A stretch of 45,724 nucleotides of DNA from an uncultured Eubacteriales bacterium (GCA_949288185.1 CASEIZ010000052.1:1-45724); one strand, 5' to 3'. Positions 1 to 9,988 are shown, counted from the stretch's first letter. Translations and numbers: made by a program. The notes: generated from the sequence alone by a model not told the origin.

Positions 1-1239
1 CGTATTGGTGCAGAAGTAAGACCAGGAGATATCTTAGTTGGAAAAGTAACACCAAAAGGAGAAACAGAATTAACAGCTGAAGAAAGATTATTAAGAGCTA
101 TCTTTGGTGAAAAAGCAAGAGAAGTAAGAGATACATCATTAAGAGTACCTCATGGAGAGCAAGGAACAATCGTAGATGTTAAAATCTTTACAAGAGAAAA
201 CTCAGATGAATTAGGACCTGGTGTTAACCAAATTATTAGATGTTATATTGCAACAAAGAGAAAAATATCAGTCGGAGATAAAATGGCTGGACGTCATGGT
301 AACAAAGGTGTTATCTCAAGAGTATTACCAGAAGAAGATATGCCATTTATGCCAGATGGTACACCAATTGACATCTTGTTAAACCCTCTTGGAGTTCCAT
401 CTCGTATGAACTTAGGTCAAGTACTAGAAGTTCACTTAGGAGGAGCTGCAAAAGCGCTAGGATGGCATGTATCTACACCAGTATTTGATGGTGCAACACA
501 AGAAGATGTTGAAAAATTATTAGCAGAAGCTGGAATGAATAAAGATGGTAAAACTACATTATATGATGGTAGAACAGGAGAGCCATTTGCAAGCCCAATC
601 ACAGTTGGTGTTATGTATATGTTAAAACTACATCACTTAGTAGATGATAAAATCCATGCTCGTTCAACAGGACCATACTCATTAGTTACACAACAACCTC
701 TAGGAGGAAAGGCACAATTTGGTGGACAACGTTTTGGAGAAATGGAAGTTTGGGCATTAGAGGCTTATGGTGCATCATATACATTACAAGAAATGTTAAC
801 TGTTAAATCTGATGATGTTGTCGGAAGAGTAAAAACATATGAAGCGATTGTTAAAGGTGAAAATGTTCCAGAACCAGGTGTTCCAGAAAGCTTTAAAGTA
901 TTAGTAAAAGAACTTCAATCTTTAGGATTAGATGTTAGACTATATTCTGAAGATAACCAAGAGCTAGAATTAAAAGAAAATATCGAAGACGGAATTGAAT
1001 ATGACCCAGAAAAAGAAAAGAAATATCTAGTTGAAGATGAAGTCGTTGCAGATGGAGACCTAGATGATGGTTATACAGAGGAAAGTACAGAGGATGATAT
1101 CCTACTAGAAGATGAGAATGAATCACTAGATGATGGAAATGATGAGTTGTTTGAAGGACTAGATGATGAAGATGATGAGATGTTCTTTGGTAGTGATTTG
1201 GCAGAGGATAATCTTGATAATGATAGTGATATTATCTAA
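1..1239 (+). CDS. rpoB: RNA polymerase beta subunit, C-terminal part (5' end cut by window)
   Basis: This is the C-terminal third of the beta subunit of DNA-dependent RNA polymerase. The reading frame is open from base 1 and begins [20 protein letters not shown], a conserved RpoB stretch. It continues through [18 protein letters not shown], which contributes to the active-centre region, and [20 protein letters not shown], the clamp-contacting C-terminal region. The first in-frame ATG (position 283) lies inside this conserved core, so it is not a start. After the usual end of the conserved region (around [11 protein letters not shown]) there is an acidic tail of roughly 80 residues rich in D and E. 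Downstream one expects rpoC directly; here a small gene and two structured regions intervene. Identification is certain. Confidence 0.98.
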   Translation, partial: RIGAEVRPGDILVGKVTPKGETELTAEERLLRAIFGEKAREVRDTSLRVPHGEQGTIVDVKIFTRENSDELGPGVNQIIRCYIATKRKISVGDKMAGRHGNKGVISRVLPEEDMPFMPDGTPIDILLNPLGVPSRMNLGQVLEVHLGGAAKALGWHVSTPVFDGATQEDVEKLLAEAGMNKDGKTTLYDGRTGEPFASPITVGVMYMLKLHHLVDDKIHARSTGPYSLVTQQPLGGKAQFGGQRFGEMEVWALEAYGASYTLQEMLTVKSDDVVGRVKTYEAIVKGENVPEPGVPESFKVLVKELQSLGLDVRLYSEDNQELELKENIEDGIEYDPEKEKKYLVEDEVVADGDLDDGYTEESTEDDILLEDENESLDDGNDELFEGLDDEDDEMFFGSDLAEDNLDNDSDII

Positions 1240-1266
1240 AACGAACTAAGGTAAACGAATGAAAAG

Positions 1267-1420
1267 CAGCATCTAAAACGAACTAAATCAGGCATCTTAC
1301 GTCGTTAATTCGAAAAAGAAAATCCTCGATGTACAAAAAGTACACCTCCGGTTTTCTTTTCCGAATTGCCTAGTAATATACCTAATTTATTTCGTTTTGT
1401 GAATGAGAAAAAAGATGCTG
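1267..1420. repeat. Long imperfect inverted repeat after rpoB
   Basis: Two arms of about 70 nt pair imperfectly around TGTAC-AAAAA-GTACA (centre 1335-1339). The outer ends are CAGCATCT (1267-1274) and AGATGCTG (1413-1420). Intermediate matches include AAAACGAA, AGGYAT, AATTCG and AAAAGAAAA with their complements. A 16-nt direct repeat (ATCTAAAACGAACTAA at 1234-1249 and 1271-1286) overlaps its left edge and the rpoB stop. It could be a miniature transposable element (MITE-like), a decayed terminator or a structured RNA. No T-tract follows the hairpin, so a simple terminator is less likely. Confidence 0.5.
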
Positions 1421-1425
1421 ATAAT
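1397..1425 (+). promoter_or_regulatory. Possible weak promoter for the MazF-like gene
   Basis: TTGTGA (1397-1402) and GATAAT (1420-1425) are separated by 17 nt and lie about 55 nt before the gene starting at 1481. The match to the SigA consensus is modest and the site overlaps the inverted repeat, so this is a tentative call. Confidence 0.3.
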
Positions 1426-1480
1426 GCAGAAAAGATAATCCTTTTACGTTACAAAAAATGAAATGGAAAGGAGATTAACT

Positions 1481-1978
1481 ATGAAAGAAGAATTAAGTGA
1501 TTTTTTAAAGACAGCTTATGAATATGGAAAAGTTAAAGATTTAAAAGATGCTTTTGAAGAATATCCTGTTGACGAAGAATGGCATAAAGGAAAAATCGAA
1601 AATGTTCTAAAAGAAAATAGTGAATCTTATAATCTTTACGAAATTGGAGATATAGTTTTTGTTAGAGAATATAGTTATCCTAATGGCGAAATAGGCAATA
1701 ATCATTTTTTTGTAATAATAGACCAGGATAATACTGCTGTTCCAATAGAAAATTTTGGTATGCTTGTATCATCTAATTTGAACAAATTAAAGTTTAAAAC
1801 TAATAAATTATTAGAAAAAGACGAAACAAATAATTTGCACAAAGATAGTTTAGTAAAAACAGATGTTATATATAAGATACCAAATGAACAAATAATTTTT
1901 AAAATTGGTATAGTAAGTTATGAAAAAATAGAAGAATATAGAAAAAGTTTTTATGATAGCTTAAAAAATCAAAACTAA
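1481..1978 (+). CDS. PemK/MazF-like toxin-fold protein between rpoB and rpoC
   Basis: A 165-residue protein. The start at 1481 is preferred over the in-frame ATG at 1463 because GAAAGGAG (1466-1473) is then well placed as ribosome binding site. The first 50 or so residues are helical and charged. From about residue 53 the sequence reads YEIGDIVFV, then NGEIGNNHFFVIID, which resembles the beta-strand core of PemK/MazF-like endoribonucleases, where a G-x-x-R-P-x-V-I motif is usual; here NHFFVI replaces RPVLI, as in a divergent clostridial subgroup. It ends in a helix (YEKIEEYRKSFYDSL). No separate antitoxin gene is next to it; the N-terminal helical part may do that job in cis, which is inference. 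Its position within the rpoB-rpoC pair is unusual. Fold assignment is by motif reading only. Confidence 0.6.
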   Translation: MKEELSDFLKTAYEYGKVKDLKDAFEEYPVDEEWHKGKIENVLKENSESYNLYEIGDIVFVREYSYPNGEIGNNHFFVIIDQDNTAVPIENFGMLVSSNLNKLKFKTNKLLEKDETNNLHKDSLVKTDVIYKIPNEQIIFKIGIVSYEKIEEYRKSFYDSLKNQN

Positions 1979-2012
1979 TTATAAAAGAATAAAAAATAAA
2001 ATTAACTGAATA

Positions 2013-2087
2013 AATTCTAAAAAGGAAAGGGGCGACAGGAAGGAATTGCACCAGCGGTGGCTAGACCTCTTCACCTGTTTTAGAATT
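2013..2087 (+). ncRNA. Candidate structured RNA leader before rpoC
   Basis: A 75-nt segment is closed by a perfect 10-bp stem (AATTCTAAAA at 2013-2022 with TTTTAGAATT at 2078-2087). Inside are an ACAGG/CCTGT pairing with bulged AAG/CTT extensions and a small CACC-AGC-GGTG hairpin. The interior is GC-richer than its surroundings, ends 32 nt before the rpoC start, and has no T-tract. I do not recognise it as a known riboswitch or ribozyme class. It may be a cis-acting leader, a processing site or a mobile palindrome. Confidence 0.45.
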
Positions 2088-2119
2088 ACCCAAAACAAAT
2101 TTATTTAGGGGGAAATAAA

Positions 2120-5100
2120 GTGGACGAATTAGATATTTTTAATAAATTAAAAATAGGAATTGCATCAGATGAAAAAGTAAGAGAATGGTCAAAAGGAGAA
2201 GTAAAAAAACCAGAGACCATTAACTACAGAACATTAAAACCAGAAAAAGATGGATTATTCTGTGAAAGAATATTTGGTCCAACAAAAGACTGGGAATGTC
2301 ATTGTGGTAAATATAAAAGAGTAAGATATAAAGGAATCGTGTGTGACAGATGTGGTGTTGAAGTAACCAAATCAAAAGTTAGAAGAGAAAGAATGGGGCA
2401 TATTGAATTGGCAGCACCAGTTGCACATATATGGTATTTTAAAGGAATTCCAAGTAGAATTGCTTTAATGCTTGATATTTCACCAAGAAATCTAGAAAAA
2501 ATTATTTATTTTGCTTCATATGTTGTTATTGATAAAGGAACAACAAATTTAGAAAAATGTCAAGTTTTAAATGAAAAAGAATACCATGAAGCAGAAGAAA
2601 AATATGGTAGAGGTTCTTTTAAAGCAAAAATGGGAGCTGAAGCTTTAAGAGAATTACTAGAACAAATTGATGTAGAAAAATTAGCTACACAAATCAGAAA
2701 AGAATTAGAAAATGCAAGTGAGCAAAAGAAAAGCAAATTAATTAAAAGATTAGATACTGTAGAAGCATTCAGACTTTCAGGAAATAGACCTGAATGGATG
2801 GTTATGAATGTTATTCCAGTTATTCCACCAGATTTAAGACCAATGGTACAATTAGATGGTGGTAGATTTGCAACATCAGATTTAAATGACTTATATAGAA
2901 GAGTCATTAACAGAAATAACAGATTAAAAAGATTACTAGAATTAGGTGCACCAGAAATTATTGTTAGAAATGAAAAAAGAATGTTACAAGAATCTGTAGA
3001 TGCTCTAATTGACAATGGAAGAAGAGGTAGACCAGTAACAGGTGCTGGAAATAGACCATTAAAATCTTTATCAGATTTATTAAAAGGTAAACAAGGTCGT
3101 TTCCGTCAAAACTTACTTGGAAAACGTGTTGACTATTCAGGACGTTCTGTTATCGTTGTAGGACCAGAACTTAAAATCTATCAATGTGGTCTTCCAAAAG
3201 AAATGGCTGTAGAATTATTCAAACCATTTGTTATGAGAGAATTAGTTGGTAGAGGAATTGCACAAAATATCAAAAATGCAAAAAGAATGGTAGAAAGATT
3301 AAGACCAGAAGTATGGGGCATATTAGAAGAGGTTATTAAAGACCACCCAGTTATGTTAAACCGTGCGCCTACACTACATAGATTAGGTATTCAAAGTTTT
3401 GAGCCAGTATTAGTAGAAGGTAGAGCAATCAAACTTCACCCATTAGTTTGTGAAGCATTTAATGCTGACTTCGACGGTGACCAAATGGCTGTCCATTTAC
3501 CATTATCACCAGAAGCACAAGCAGAATCTAGATATTTAATGCTTTCAACAAATAACTTATTAAAACCACAAGATGGTAAACCAGTAGCTGTACCAAGACT
3601 AGACATGATTTTAGGAAGTTATTATCTAACAATGGTATTAGATGGAGAAAAAGGTGAAGGAACATATTATAAAGATCCAGAAGAAGCTTTAATGGCGTTT
3701 GAAAACCATGAAGTAGGTATTCATGCAAAAATCTTTGTTAGAATTTCTAAAGAAATTGATGGAGAAATCAAAACAAAGAAAGTAGAAACAAGTGTTGGAA
3801 GAATTATCTTTAACCAAGGAATTCCACAAGATTTAGGATTTATTGATAGAAAAGAAGATCCATTCCAATATGAAATTAGTTTCCCAGTTATGAAAAAATC
3901 AATGGGAAATATCATTGAAAGAGTTATCAGAACACATGGATTAACAGAATCAGCAGAAGTCATCGACTATATCAAAGCATTAGGATTTAAATATTCAACT
4001 TTAGCAGGTATTACATTCTCAATGAGTGATGTACAAGTACCTGAATCTAAAAAAGGATTATTACAAGAAGCAGATAGCAAAATCGAAAATATTAGAAAAC
4101 AATATGCAAGAGGTTTAATCACAAACGATGAGCGTTATTCAGAAGTTATCAAAGTATGGGAAGACACAACAAACAAAGTTAGTGATGCCATGGAAGAAAA
4201 CTTTGATGAATTAAACCCAATCTATATGATGGTTAAATCTGGAGCCAGAGGTAACATGAGCCAGTTAAGACAAATTGCTGGTATGCGTGGATTGATGGCT
4301 AGTACAACTGGTAAAGCGGTTGAAATACCAATTAAATCATCATTTGCAGAAGGACTAGATGCCTTAGAGTACTTCATTTCTGCCCATGGTGCAAGAAAAG
4401 GACTTTCAGATACAGCTTTAAGAACAGCTGACTCTGGATACTTAACAAGAAGATTGGTTGACGTATCACAAGATATTATCGTAAGAGAACATGATTGTGG
4501 TACAGATGATGGAATCATTGTTTATGATATTAAAGATGGACAACAAGTTATTGAAAAAATGCAGGAAAGATTATTAGGAAGATTCCCTGTTGAAGATGTA
4601 TATAACCCAGAAACGAAAGAACTAATCGTTGATACAAATACCATGATTACAGAAAAAATTGCAGACGAAATTGTAGCAGCTGGAATTGAAAAACTAAAAG
4701 TACGTTCTGTACTTGGATGTCGTTCAAAACATGGTGTATGTCAAAAATGTTATGGTATGGGATTAGCAAGAAGAGATTTAGTATCAATTGGTGAAGCAAT
4801 TGGTATTATTGCAGCACAATCAATCGGTGAACCTGGTACACAGCTTACAATGAGAACAATTCACTCTGGTGGTGTTGCTGGTGTAGCAGATATTACACAA
4901 GGTCTTCCAAGGGTTGAAGAGTTATTTGAAGCTAGAAAACCAAAAGGACTTGCTATTATCTCAGAAATTGAAGGTAAAGTAAAAATCAAAGAAACCAAAA
5001 AGAAAAAAGAAGTTATTGTTACAGGAAAAGATAATTCAAAATCTTATACAATTCCATTTGGTTCAAAAATGAAAGTAAAAGAAGGAGACATGGTAGAAGT

Positions 5101-5647
5101 AGGAGAACCATTAATTGAAGGTTCAATTAACCCAGCCGAAATCTTAACATTAAAAGGGCCAGAAGGCGTATATGAATACTTGATTTCAGAAGTGCAAAAA
5201 GTATATAGAAATCAAGGTGTTGATATTAATGATAAACATATCGAGGTTATTGGTAGACAAATGCTTAAGAAAGTAAGAGTTGAAGATAATGGAGATACAG
5301 ATATGTTCCCAGGATCATTAATGGATATGTATGAATTTGAAGACAAAAATAATGAAGCAATTGCAGAAGGAAAGAGACCTGCAATCGGAAAAAGAGTATT
5401 ACTTGGTATTACCAAGGCTGCTCTTGCAACAGATAGTTTCTTATCAGCAGCATCATTCCAAGAAACTACAAGAGTTCTTACAGATGCAGCTGTAAAAGGT
5501 AAAACAGATGACTTGATGGGATTAAAAGAAAATGTTATCATTGGTAAGTTAATTCCAGCAGGAACAGGAATGCAAAAATATCAAAATATCCATATTAATA
5601 CAGAAAAAGAACTAGAACAAGTAGCAGATACAGAAAATATGGAATAG
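2120..5647 (+). CDS. rpoC: RNA polymerase beta' subunit
   Basis: The 1175-residue beta' subunit forms the catalytic cleft of RNA polymerase with RpoB. It starts at GTG with GGGGGAA upstream. The first zinc site is C60, C62, C75, C78. The catalytic Mg-binding motif NADFDGDQM is at 448-456 (D450, D452, D454). The second zinc site uses C793, C867, C874 and C877. [17 protein letters not shown] and [12 protein letters not shown] are the usual conserved core motifs, and [11 protein letters not shown] near residue 910 is the trigger-loop region. Length is normal for Bacillota. It is separated from rpoB by about 880 bp, so whether it is still cotranscribed with rpoB is open; no clear promoter is seen directly in front. 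Confidence 0.98.
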   Translation: MDELDIFNKLKIGIASDEKVREWSKGEVKKPETINYRTLKPEKDGLFCERIFGPTKDWECHCGKYKRVRYKGIVCDRCGVEVTKSKVRRERMGHIELAAPVAHIWYFKGIPSRIALMLDISPRNLEKIIYFASYVVIDKGTTNLEKCQVLNEKEYHEAEEKYGRGSFKAKMGAEALRELLEQIDVEKLATQIRKELENASEQKKSKLIKRLDTVEAFRLSGNRPEWMVMNVIPVIPPDLRPMVQLDGGRFATSDLNDLYRRVINRNNRLKRLLELGAPEIIVRNEKRMLQESVDALIDNGRRGRPVTGAGNRPLKSLSDLLKGKQGRFRQNLLGKRVDYSGRSVIVVGPELKIYQCGLPKEMAVELFKPFVMRELVGRGIAQNIKNAKRMVERLRPEVWGILEEVIKDHPVMLNRAPTLHRLGIQSFEPVLVEGRAIKLHPLVCEAFNADFDGDQMAVHLPLSPEAQAESRYLMLSTNNLLKPQDGKPVAVPRLDMILGSYYLTMVLDGEKGEGTYYKDPEEALMAFENHEVGIHAKIFVRISKEIDGEIKTKKVETSVGRIIFNQGIPQDLGFIDRKEDPFQYEISFPVMKKSMGNIIERVIRTHGLTESAEVIDYIKALGFKYSTLAGITFSMSDVQVPESKKGLLQEADSKIENIRKQYARGLITNDERYSEVIKVWEDTTNKVSDAMEENFDELNPIYMMVKSGARGNMSQLRQIAGMRGLMASTTGKAVEIPIKSSFAEGLDALEYFISAHGARKGLSDTALRTADSGYLTRRLVDVSQDIIVREHDCGTDDGIIVYDIKDGQQVIEKMQERLLGRFPVEDVYNPETKELIVDTNTMITEKIADEIVAAGIEKLKVRSVLGCRSKHGVCQKCYGMGLARRDLVSIGEAIGIIAAQSIGEPGTQLTMRTIHSGGVAGVADITQGLPRVEELFEARKPKGLAIISEIEGKVKIKETKKKKEVIVTGKDNSKSYTIPFGSKMKVKEGDMVEVGEPLIEGSINPAEILTLKGPEGVYEYLISEVQKVYRNQGVDINDKHIEVIGRQMLKKVRVEDNGDTDMFPGSLMDMYEFEDKNNEAIAEGKRPAIGKRVLLGITKAALATDSFLSAASFQETTRVLTDAAVKGKTDDLMGLKENVIIGKLIPAGTGMQKYQNIHINTEKELEQVADTENME

Positions 5648-5690
5648 GACAATCTGGGACCAGGTCTAACAGACCTGGTCCAAATTGTCC
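5647..5690 (+). terminator. Strong hairpin between rpoC and the convergent minus-strand gene
   Basis: GGACAAT and GGACCAGGTCT on the left pair with AGACCTGGTCC and ATTGTCC on the right around an AAC loop. The stem is GC-rich and starts at the last base of the rpoC stop codon. There is no long T-tract on either side, so it is either an unusual bidirectional terminator or an mRNA-stabilising hairpin. Confidence 0.6.
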
Positions 5691-5700
5691 ACAATTGCTC

Positions 5701-6855
5701 TTATATTCCTTTAATTTGATGCATATGTTCAATACTGGTATCTGTCCCATCTGCTGTTATTCCTGTACAAGGCAAAATTTGATTAAGATTCACAGTAACA
5801 ACAGGACGAAGACGACCAAAATAATTAGAACTACTACCACTATTACCACTACCAGAAGAAAATATATAAGCGGCAGTATAATTTCCATTATTTATACGAA
5901 AAATTCCAAAGCTTGCAGATAAGTTAAAACAACTAGAAAATCTAGAAGCTATAAAATATGGTGTATTCGTATTGAAAATCATATCATATAAAATAGAATT
6001 ATCAAAACAAGAAGTAACATCAATATTTTTGAAATAATAGAAAGTTTGTGTTACTGTTAAAATATCAGCTAGGGTATAAGTTTCTGATGTGGGAGTTGTA
6101 TAGCCATTTTCAGAGTTACCAATTCCGTCTTCCTTAGTGATAGTTGTATTAATTCCAGAAGTATTTTCTTTAGCGTAAAGATTTGGATAATATGTATTAT
6201 TTTCTGTTTCTGTATCAATTTGCCCATATGTTTTTGTTTTACCATATGGAAGATTAATTGTGGAATTTACGTAAGTATTTTTAGCATTTTTACCTGTATC
6301 ATTCATTTGGCTTTCTATATCTTCTATATTTAAACTTCTCGCAAATATATTGGAATTATGATTACTATATAAAGTTTTACAAATATCATTTAATAAATAA
6401 ACACCATTATTATATCCTAAGGCACCATCCAAATAAATTGGCTGATTTGTCACAGTTTCACTAATTAAATCTATAGTTCCATCTTCTTCGTGGATATTTA
6501 AAATTCTCCATTTCAAATTAGTGGTTTGTGTAATTGTTTGATTACTTATATAACCGCTATAATCAGAAAGTAAAGAATATCCATCTGATACAGTATCATA
6601 AGAATAATTCACATAATCACCTATTTTTAGTAAATTAGGTAAATTATTAATAATTGTTTCTGTATATATTTGGTCAATATTATCAACAGATTGTTCATAT
6701 TCTTCTTGTATTTTGTCAATCTCTGAGGTTTGAGATTGTTGTCTATTACTACTAGCTATAAAAACACTAAAAATAACAATTAAAAAAAAGAGCATAGCTA
6801 ATAGAACGAATAAAGTAATTGCTCCTTTTTCTTTATTAAAGAATTTTCTTGACAT
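5701..6855 (-). CDS. Membrane-anchored DUF6273-type surface protein with pilin-like N-terminus
   Basis: A 384-residue protein. Residues 1-11 are positively charged and end in KGA; residues 12-33 (ITLFVLLAMLFFLIVIFSVF) form a single hydrophobic segment, which together resemble the prepilin or TadE/TadG-like anchors of clostridial surface proteins. Glutamate at mature position 5, typical of type IV pilins, is not present. A short charged helix (about 40-60) follows. The outer part has KIGDYVNY, LKWRILNI, GTIDLISE and near the end LRPVVTVNLNQ, the pattern of DUF6273 domains of uncultured clostridial surface proteins. Start is supported by GAGGAGGATTTTATG. It is convergent with rpoC. Function is unknown; a cell-surface or pseudopilus role is inference. 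Confidence 0.6.
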   Translation of the reverse strand: MSRKFFNKEKGAITLFVLLAMLFFLIVIFSVFIASSNRQQSQTSEIDKIQEEYEQSVDNIDQIYTETIINNLPNLLKIGDYVNYSYDTVSDGYSLLSDYSGYISNQTITQTTNLKWRILNIHEEDGTIDLISETVTNQPIYLDGALGYNNGVYLLNDICKTLYSNHNSNIFARSLNIEDIESQMNDTGKNAKNTYVNSTINLPYGKTKTYGQIDTETENNTYYPNLYAKENTSGINTTITKEDGIGNSENGYTTPTSETYTLADILTVTQTFYYFKNIDVTSCFDNSILYDMIFNTNTPYFIASRFSSCFNLSASFGIFRINNGNYTAAYIFSSGSGNSGSSSNYFGRLRPVVTVNLNQILPCTGITADGTDTSIEHMHQIKGI

Positions 6856-6903
6856 AAAATCCTCCTCTTTTGTTTTTTATATTTCTAGGATTTTGTTTTT
6901 TAG

Positions 6904-6912
6904 ATTATATCA
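6904..6912 (-). promoter_or_regulatory. Extended -10 promoter for the DUF6273 gene
   Basis: On the minus strand TGATATAAT is an extended -10 box about 50 nt before the start at 6855. No good -35 is seen. The 164-nt gap 6856-7019 otherwise holds only AT-rich sequence with a short direct repeat ATATTTCTAGG. Confidence 0.4.
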
Positions 6913-7019
6913 TAAAGAATTTTAAAAATATATTTGTTTTCATAAAAACTCATCATCGAATTATTATATATTTCTAGGTTTTTCTACACAATATGCCATA
7001 AATATTTCTATTTTTCTCT

Positions 7020-7720
7020 CTATTTTAGTGTTTTAATTTCTTGTTCTGTCAATTGGGTTATTTCTGAAATTTCTTCAATGCTCATTCCCTTTATTAGTAA
7101 TTTCTTAGCAATATTTTCTTTTTCACGTTTTTCTCCGCGTTTTTCCCCGCGCTTTTCCCCATGTTTTTCTCCGATTTTTTTACCATCTTCTAAGCCTTTT
7201 CTTCTTGCTTCATACATTTCTGTATTATAAGTTAATCTACTTCTTTCTCATATTTCATATCCACATATCTAATTTCTTCTGTTTTCTCATATTTTAACAT
7301 AGCTAAGCTTAAGTATGCATTTCTTTTTACAACATTATCATTCATGATACATATCACAATGGTATCTTTTGCTTTTTGATATTTTTCTGATACTTTTATT
7401 TCTCCTGCTATTAGTTTTGCATTATATACCACTAATCTTCTTTCTATGGAAGTTGTATTTCCTACTTGTAATTCAATATCAATAATTGTATTATCATTAA
7501 TCTCTGCTTTGATATCTAATATACTTAATTTTTCATCTATCGTTTCTTTTGGTATTTCTGGATTTTTTAGTTCTATCTTCTGTATTTTAATTCTTAATAT
7601 TGCCTCTAATAAGCTTTTTAAAATTTTTTCATTTCCGCCTTTTCCAAAAATTCTTTTGAATACATAATCATTCGATAATGGTAACATATCTATTTCTTTT
7701 AAATTTTTTAATTGATTCAA
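7020..7720 (-). pseudogene. Decayed Rpn-family (PD-(D/E)XK) recombination-promoting nuclease
   Basis: The larger reading frame (stop at 7232) begins LPLSNDYVFKRIFG and contains DIKAEINDNTIIDIELQVG, the catalytic-core pattern (D, then E-x-Q) of Rpn/PD-(D/E)XK nucleases. A TTG at 7720, eight nt after AAAGGAG, is the best start; the ATG at 7765 is in frame but lacks a comparable site. The frame stops after MKYEKEVD. The family's usual C-terminal tail (YEARRKGLEDG, a GEKRGEKRGEK repeat, then SIEEISEITQLTEQEIKTL) continues in another frame at 7217-7020. The helical middle of about 80 residues expected between the two parts is missing, so a deletion with a frame change is likely. Confidence 0.75.
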
Positions 7721-7844
7721 TAAATTTTCTCCTTTCATTCTAACAAATTTTTTTTGCTTATTCAATAAAACTTCTAATTTTCTTTTACAATAAAGGGATA
7801 GTTAACTTAGGAAAAAAACAAACTTAAAATTGATTTTATTGTCT

Positions 7845-7891
7845 TAATGCGACACTGAAATGTCGCGCAGACAAACGAACCTAATGCGACA
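7845..7891 (+). repeat. Family A palindromic repeat, one full and one partial copy
   Basis: A full 31-bp copy occupies 7861-7891 (left arm TGTCGCG, loop with GACAAACGAACCTAA, right arm TGCGACA). A right-arm remnant (TTAATGCGACA) precedes it at about 7844-7854. The remnant and the left arm of the full copy can also pair with each other. Confidence 0.85.
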
Positions 7892-7902
7892 TCTCGCCAA
7901 AC

Positions 7903-7931
7903 TTGACAAAATAGCCATTTCCAAGTAAAAT
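7903..7931 (+). promoter_or_regulatory. SigA-type promoter for gdpP
   Basis: TTGACA (7903-7908), 17-nt spacer and TAAAAT (7926-7931), about 32 nt before the start codon. A strong consensus match. Confidence 0.75.
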
Positions 7932-7963
7932 ATAATAGAATAATTATAAGGAGAAATATATTT

Positions 7964-9988
7964 ATGCAAAATACAAATAGAAAAGTTTTTGATAAACTAT
8001 TATCAAAAACCAAAATATATTTAGCAATTATTTTTATATTGTTAGTCATTGTTTGTATAGAAAATGTCATCATGATAATACCATCCATATTAATCTTTAT
8101 GGCAGTTGTTGCCTATTCATATTATGCAAATAATAGAAGAAAAAGTGAAATATCAGAAACCTTACAAGATTTAACCTTATCAGTAGATACAGCAGCAAAA
8201 AGTAGTTTAATCAATTCTCCATTTCCATTAATTATTATGGAATCAAATGGAAATGTTATATGGAGAAGCGCAAAATTCATATCTGAATTTGAGGGATTTG
8301 ATATTAATCAATATTTAACAAATTTAATAGATGATATTCAGTTAGATATAAAAGAAACAGAAAAAGACGATACAAAAGAAAAAGAAATTTCAAAACACGT
8401 AGAATTAAATAATAAGAATTATGAGGTATTAGGTAAATTTGTTCATTCAAGAAAATACGATAAAAAACATGATGATAAATATATGATGATGTTATACTTC
8501 ATAGATGAAACAGAAATTGTAAAATTAAAAGAAGAATATAAAGATTCAAAATCATGTGTAACCATCATCATGATAGACAATTATGAAGAAACTATGCAAC
8601 AATTAGAAAGTGAAGAAAAACCTCAAGTTACAGCAGAGATTGATAAATGCATTTATGAATGGACAGATAAAAGCAATGGAGTATTAATTAAATCTGACAG
8701 AGACAGATATGTTTACTTATTTGAACAAAGATATTTTGAAAAAGTAAAACAAGACAAATTTAGTATTTTAGATAAAGTAAAAGATATAGAAACAAAAGAA
8801 AATGTGCAAATTACATTAAGTATAGCTATATCAAATGATGGAATGACAGATAAAGAAAAATATAAATCTGCTCAAGCAGCAATGGATATCGTATTAGGAC
8901 GTGGTGGAGACCAAGCAGTTATCAGAGAAAATGAAATCTATAAATTCTATGGAGGAAGAGCCCAAGAAGTAGAAAAAAGAACAAAAGTAAAAGCAAGAGT
9001 AGTAGCACATGCATTAGAAAATCTAATAAAAGATGCAAGCAAAGTTATGATAATGGGACATACTAATCCAGATATCGATTCTATGGGATCTAGCATGGGA
9101 ATTTATCGATTAGCAAAAAGCTTAGGTAAAAAAGCATATATTATTGATAGTAGTGAAACAAACACATTACAAAGCTTTAAGGCAGACTTGGCAAAAGAGC
9201 CAGAATATGAAGATACATTAATCACAAAAGAAGTAGCAGAAGAAAATATCGACAAAGAAACATTAGTGGTTGTAGTAGATACTCATAAAACTACATATGT
9301 AGAAGCACCTGAATTATTAAAAAGAACAGATAAAATTGTTATTATCGATCATCATAGAAGAAGTGCAGACTATATAGAAAATGCAACATTAACATTCCAA
9401 GAAGTATATGCTTCATCTGCAGCAGAATTGGTAACAGAATTACTACAATATGCAGAAGTACATGTAGATTTAAAAACCATCGAAGCAGAAAGCCTATATG
9501 CTGGAATCATGATGGATACAAAGAACTTTACATTTAAAACAGGAGTTAGAACATTTGAAGCAGCTGCATATTTGCGTAGATGTGGAGTCAACATTATAAG
9601 AGTAAAAAAATGGTTCCAAAGTAATTTAGAAACATTTAACAAAATTGCAACCATTGTAAAAAAAGCCGAAATTGTCAATGAAACAATTGCGATTGCTACA
9701 TATGAAAAGAAAGATAAAGAAGCAAGTTTAATATGTGCAAAAGCAGCAGACGAGCTATTAACAATTAGTGATATAACTGCATCATTTGTTATGGGAAAAG
9801 TTGGAAATAAAATTTGCATTAGTGGAAGATCAATAGGAGACATTAATGTTCAAATCATATTAGAAAAACTAGGTGGCGGAGGCCACATCACATTAGCAGG
9901 TGCACAAGTAGAAGGAATGACAATGGAAGAAACAAAGCAAGAACTAATTAATAGAATTAATGAATATTTTTCCGAGATAGAAAAATAA
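7964..9988 (+). CDS. gdpP: Cyclic-di-AMP phosphodiesterase GdpP (DHH family)
   Basis: This membrane enzyme hydrolyses the second messenger c-di-AMP to pApA. Two adjacent membrane segments (about residues 17-60) are followed by a PAS domain (about 80-150), a degenerate GGDEF domain (about 170-310, with GRGGDQ near the signature), the DHH domain and the DHHA1 domain. Catalytic metal-binding motifs are visible: GHTNPDIDSMGSS near 365, VVDTH near 438, and IIDHHRR near 460. GGGGHITLAGAQ near 637 is the DHHA1 nucleotide-binding loop. The 674 residues match the family (B. subtilis YybT is about 660). AAGGAGA precedes the ATG. In Bacillota gdpP is normally followed by rplI and dnaB; here those lie 15 kb further on. 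Confidence 0.96.
   Translation: MQNTNRKVFDKLLSKTKIYLAIIFILLVIVCIENVIMIIPSILIFMAVVAYSYYANNRRKSEISETLQDLTLSVDTAAKSSLINSPFPLIIMESNGNVIWRSAKFISEFEGFDINQYLTNLIDDIQLDIKETEKDDTKEKEISKHVELNNKNYEVLGKFVHSRKYDKKHDDKYMMMLYFIDETEIVKLKEEYKDSKSCVTIIMIDNYEETMQQLESEEKPQVTAEIDKCIYEWTDKSNGVLIKSDRDRYVYLFEQRYFEKVKQDKFSILDKVKDIETKENVQITLSIAISNDGMTDKEKYKSAQAAMDIVLGRGGDQAVIRENEIYKFYGGRAQEVEKRTKVKARVVAHALENLIKDASKVMIMGHTNPDIDSMGSSMGIYRLAKSLGKKAYIIDSSETNTLQSFKADLAKEPEYEDTLITKEVAEENIDKETLVVVVDTHKTTYVEAPELLKRTDKIVIIDHHRRSADYIENATLTFQEVYASSAAELVTELLQYAEVHVDLKTIEAESLYAGIMMDTKNFTFKTGVRTFEAAAYLRRCGVNIIRVKKWFQSNLETFNKIATIVKKAEIVNETIAIATYEKKDKEASLICAKAADELLTISDITASFVMGKVGNKICISGRSIGDINVQIILEKLGGGGHITLAGAQVEGMTMEETKQELINRINEYFSEIEK

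Noticed and set aside
7020..7720. Insertion sequence
   Set aside because: The gene is an Rpn-type nuclease remnant; no terminal inverted repeats or target duplication were seen around it.
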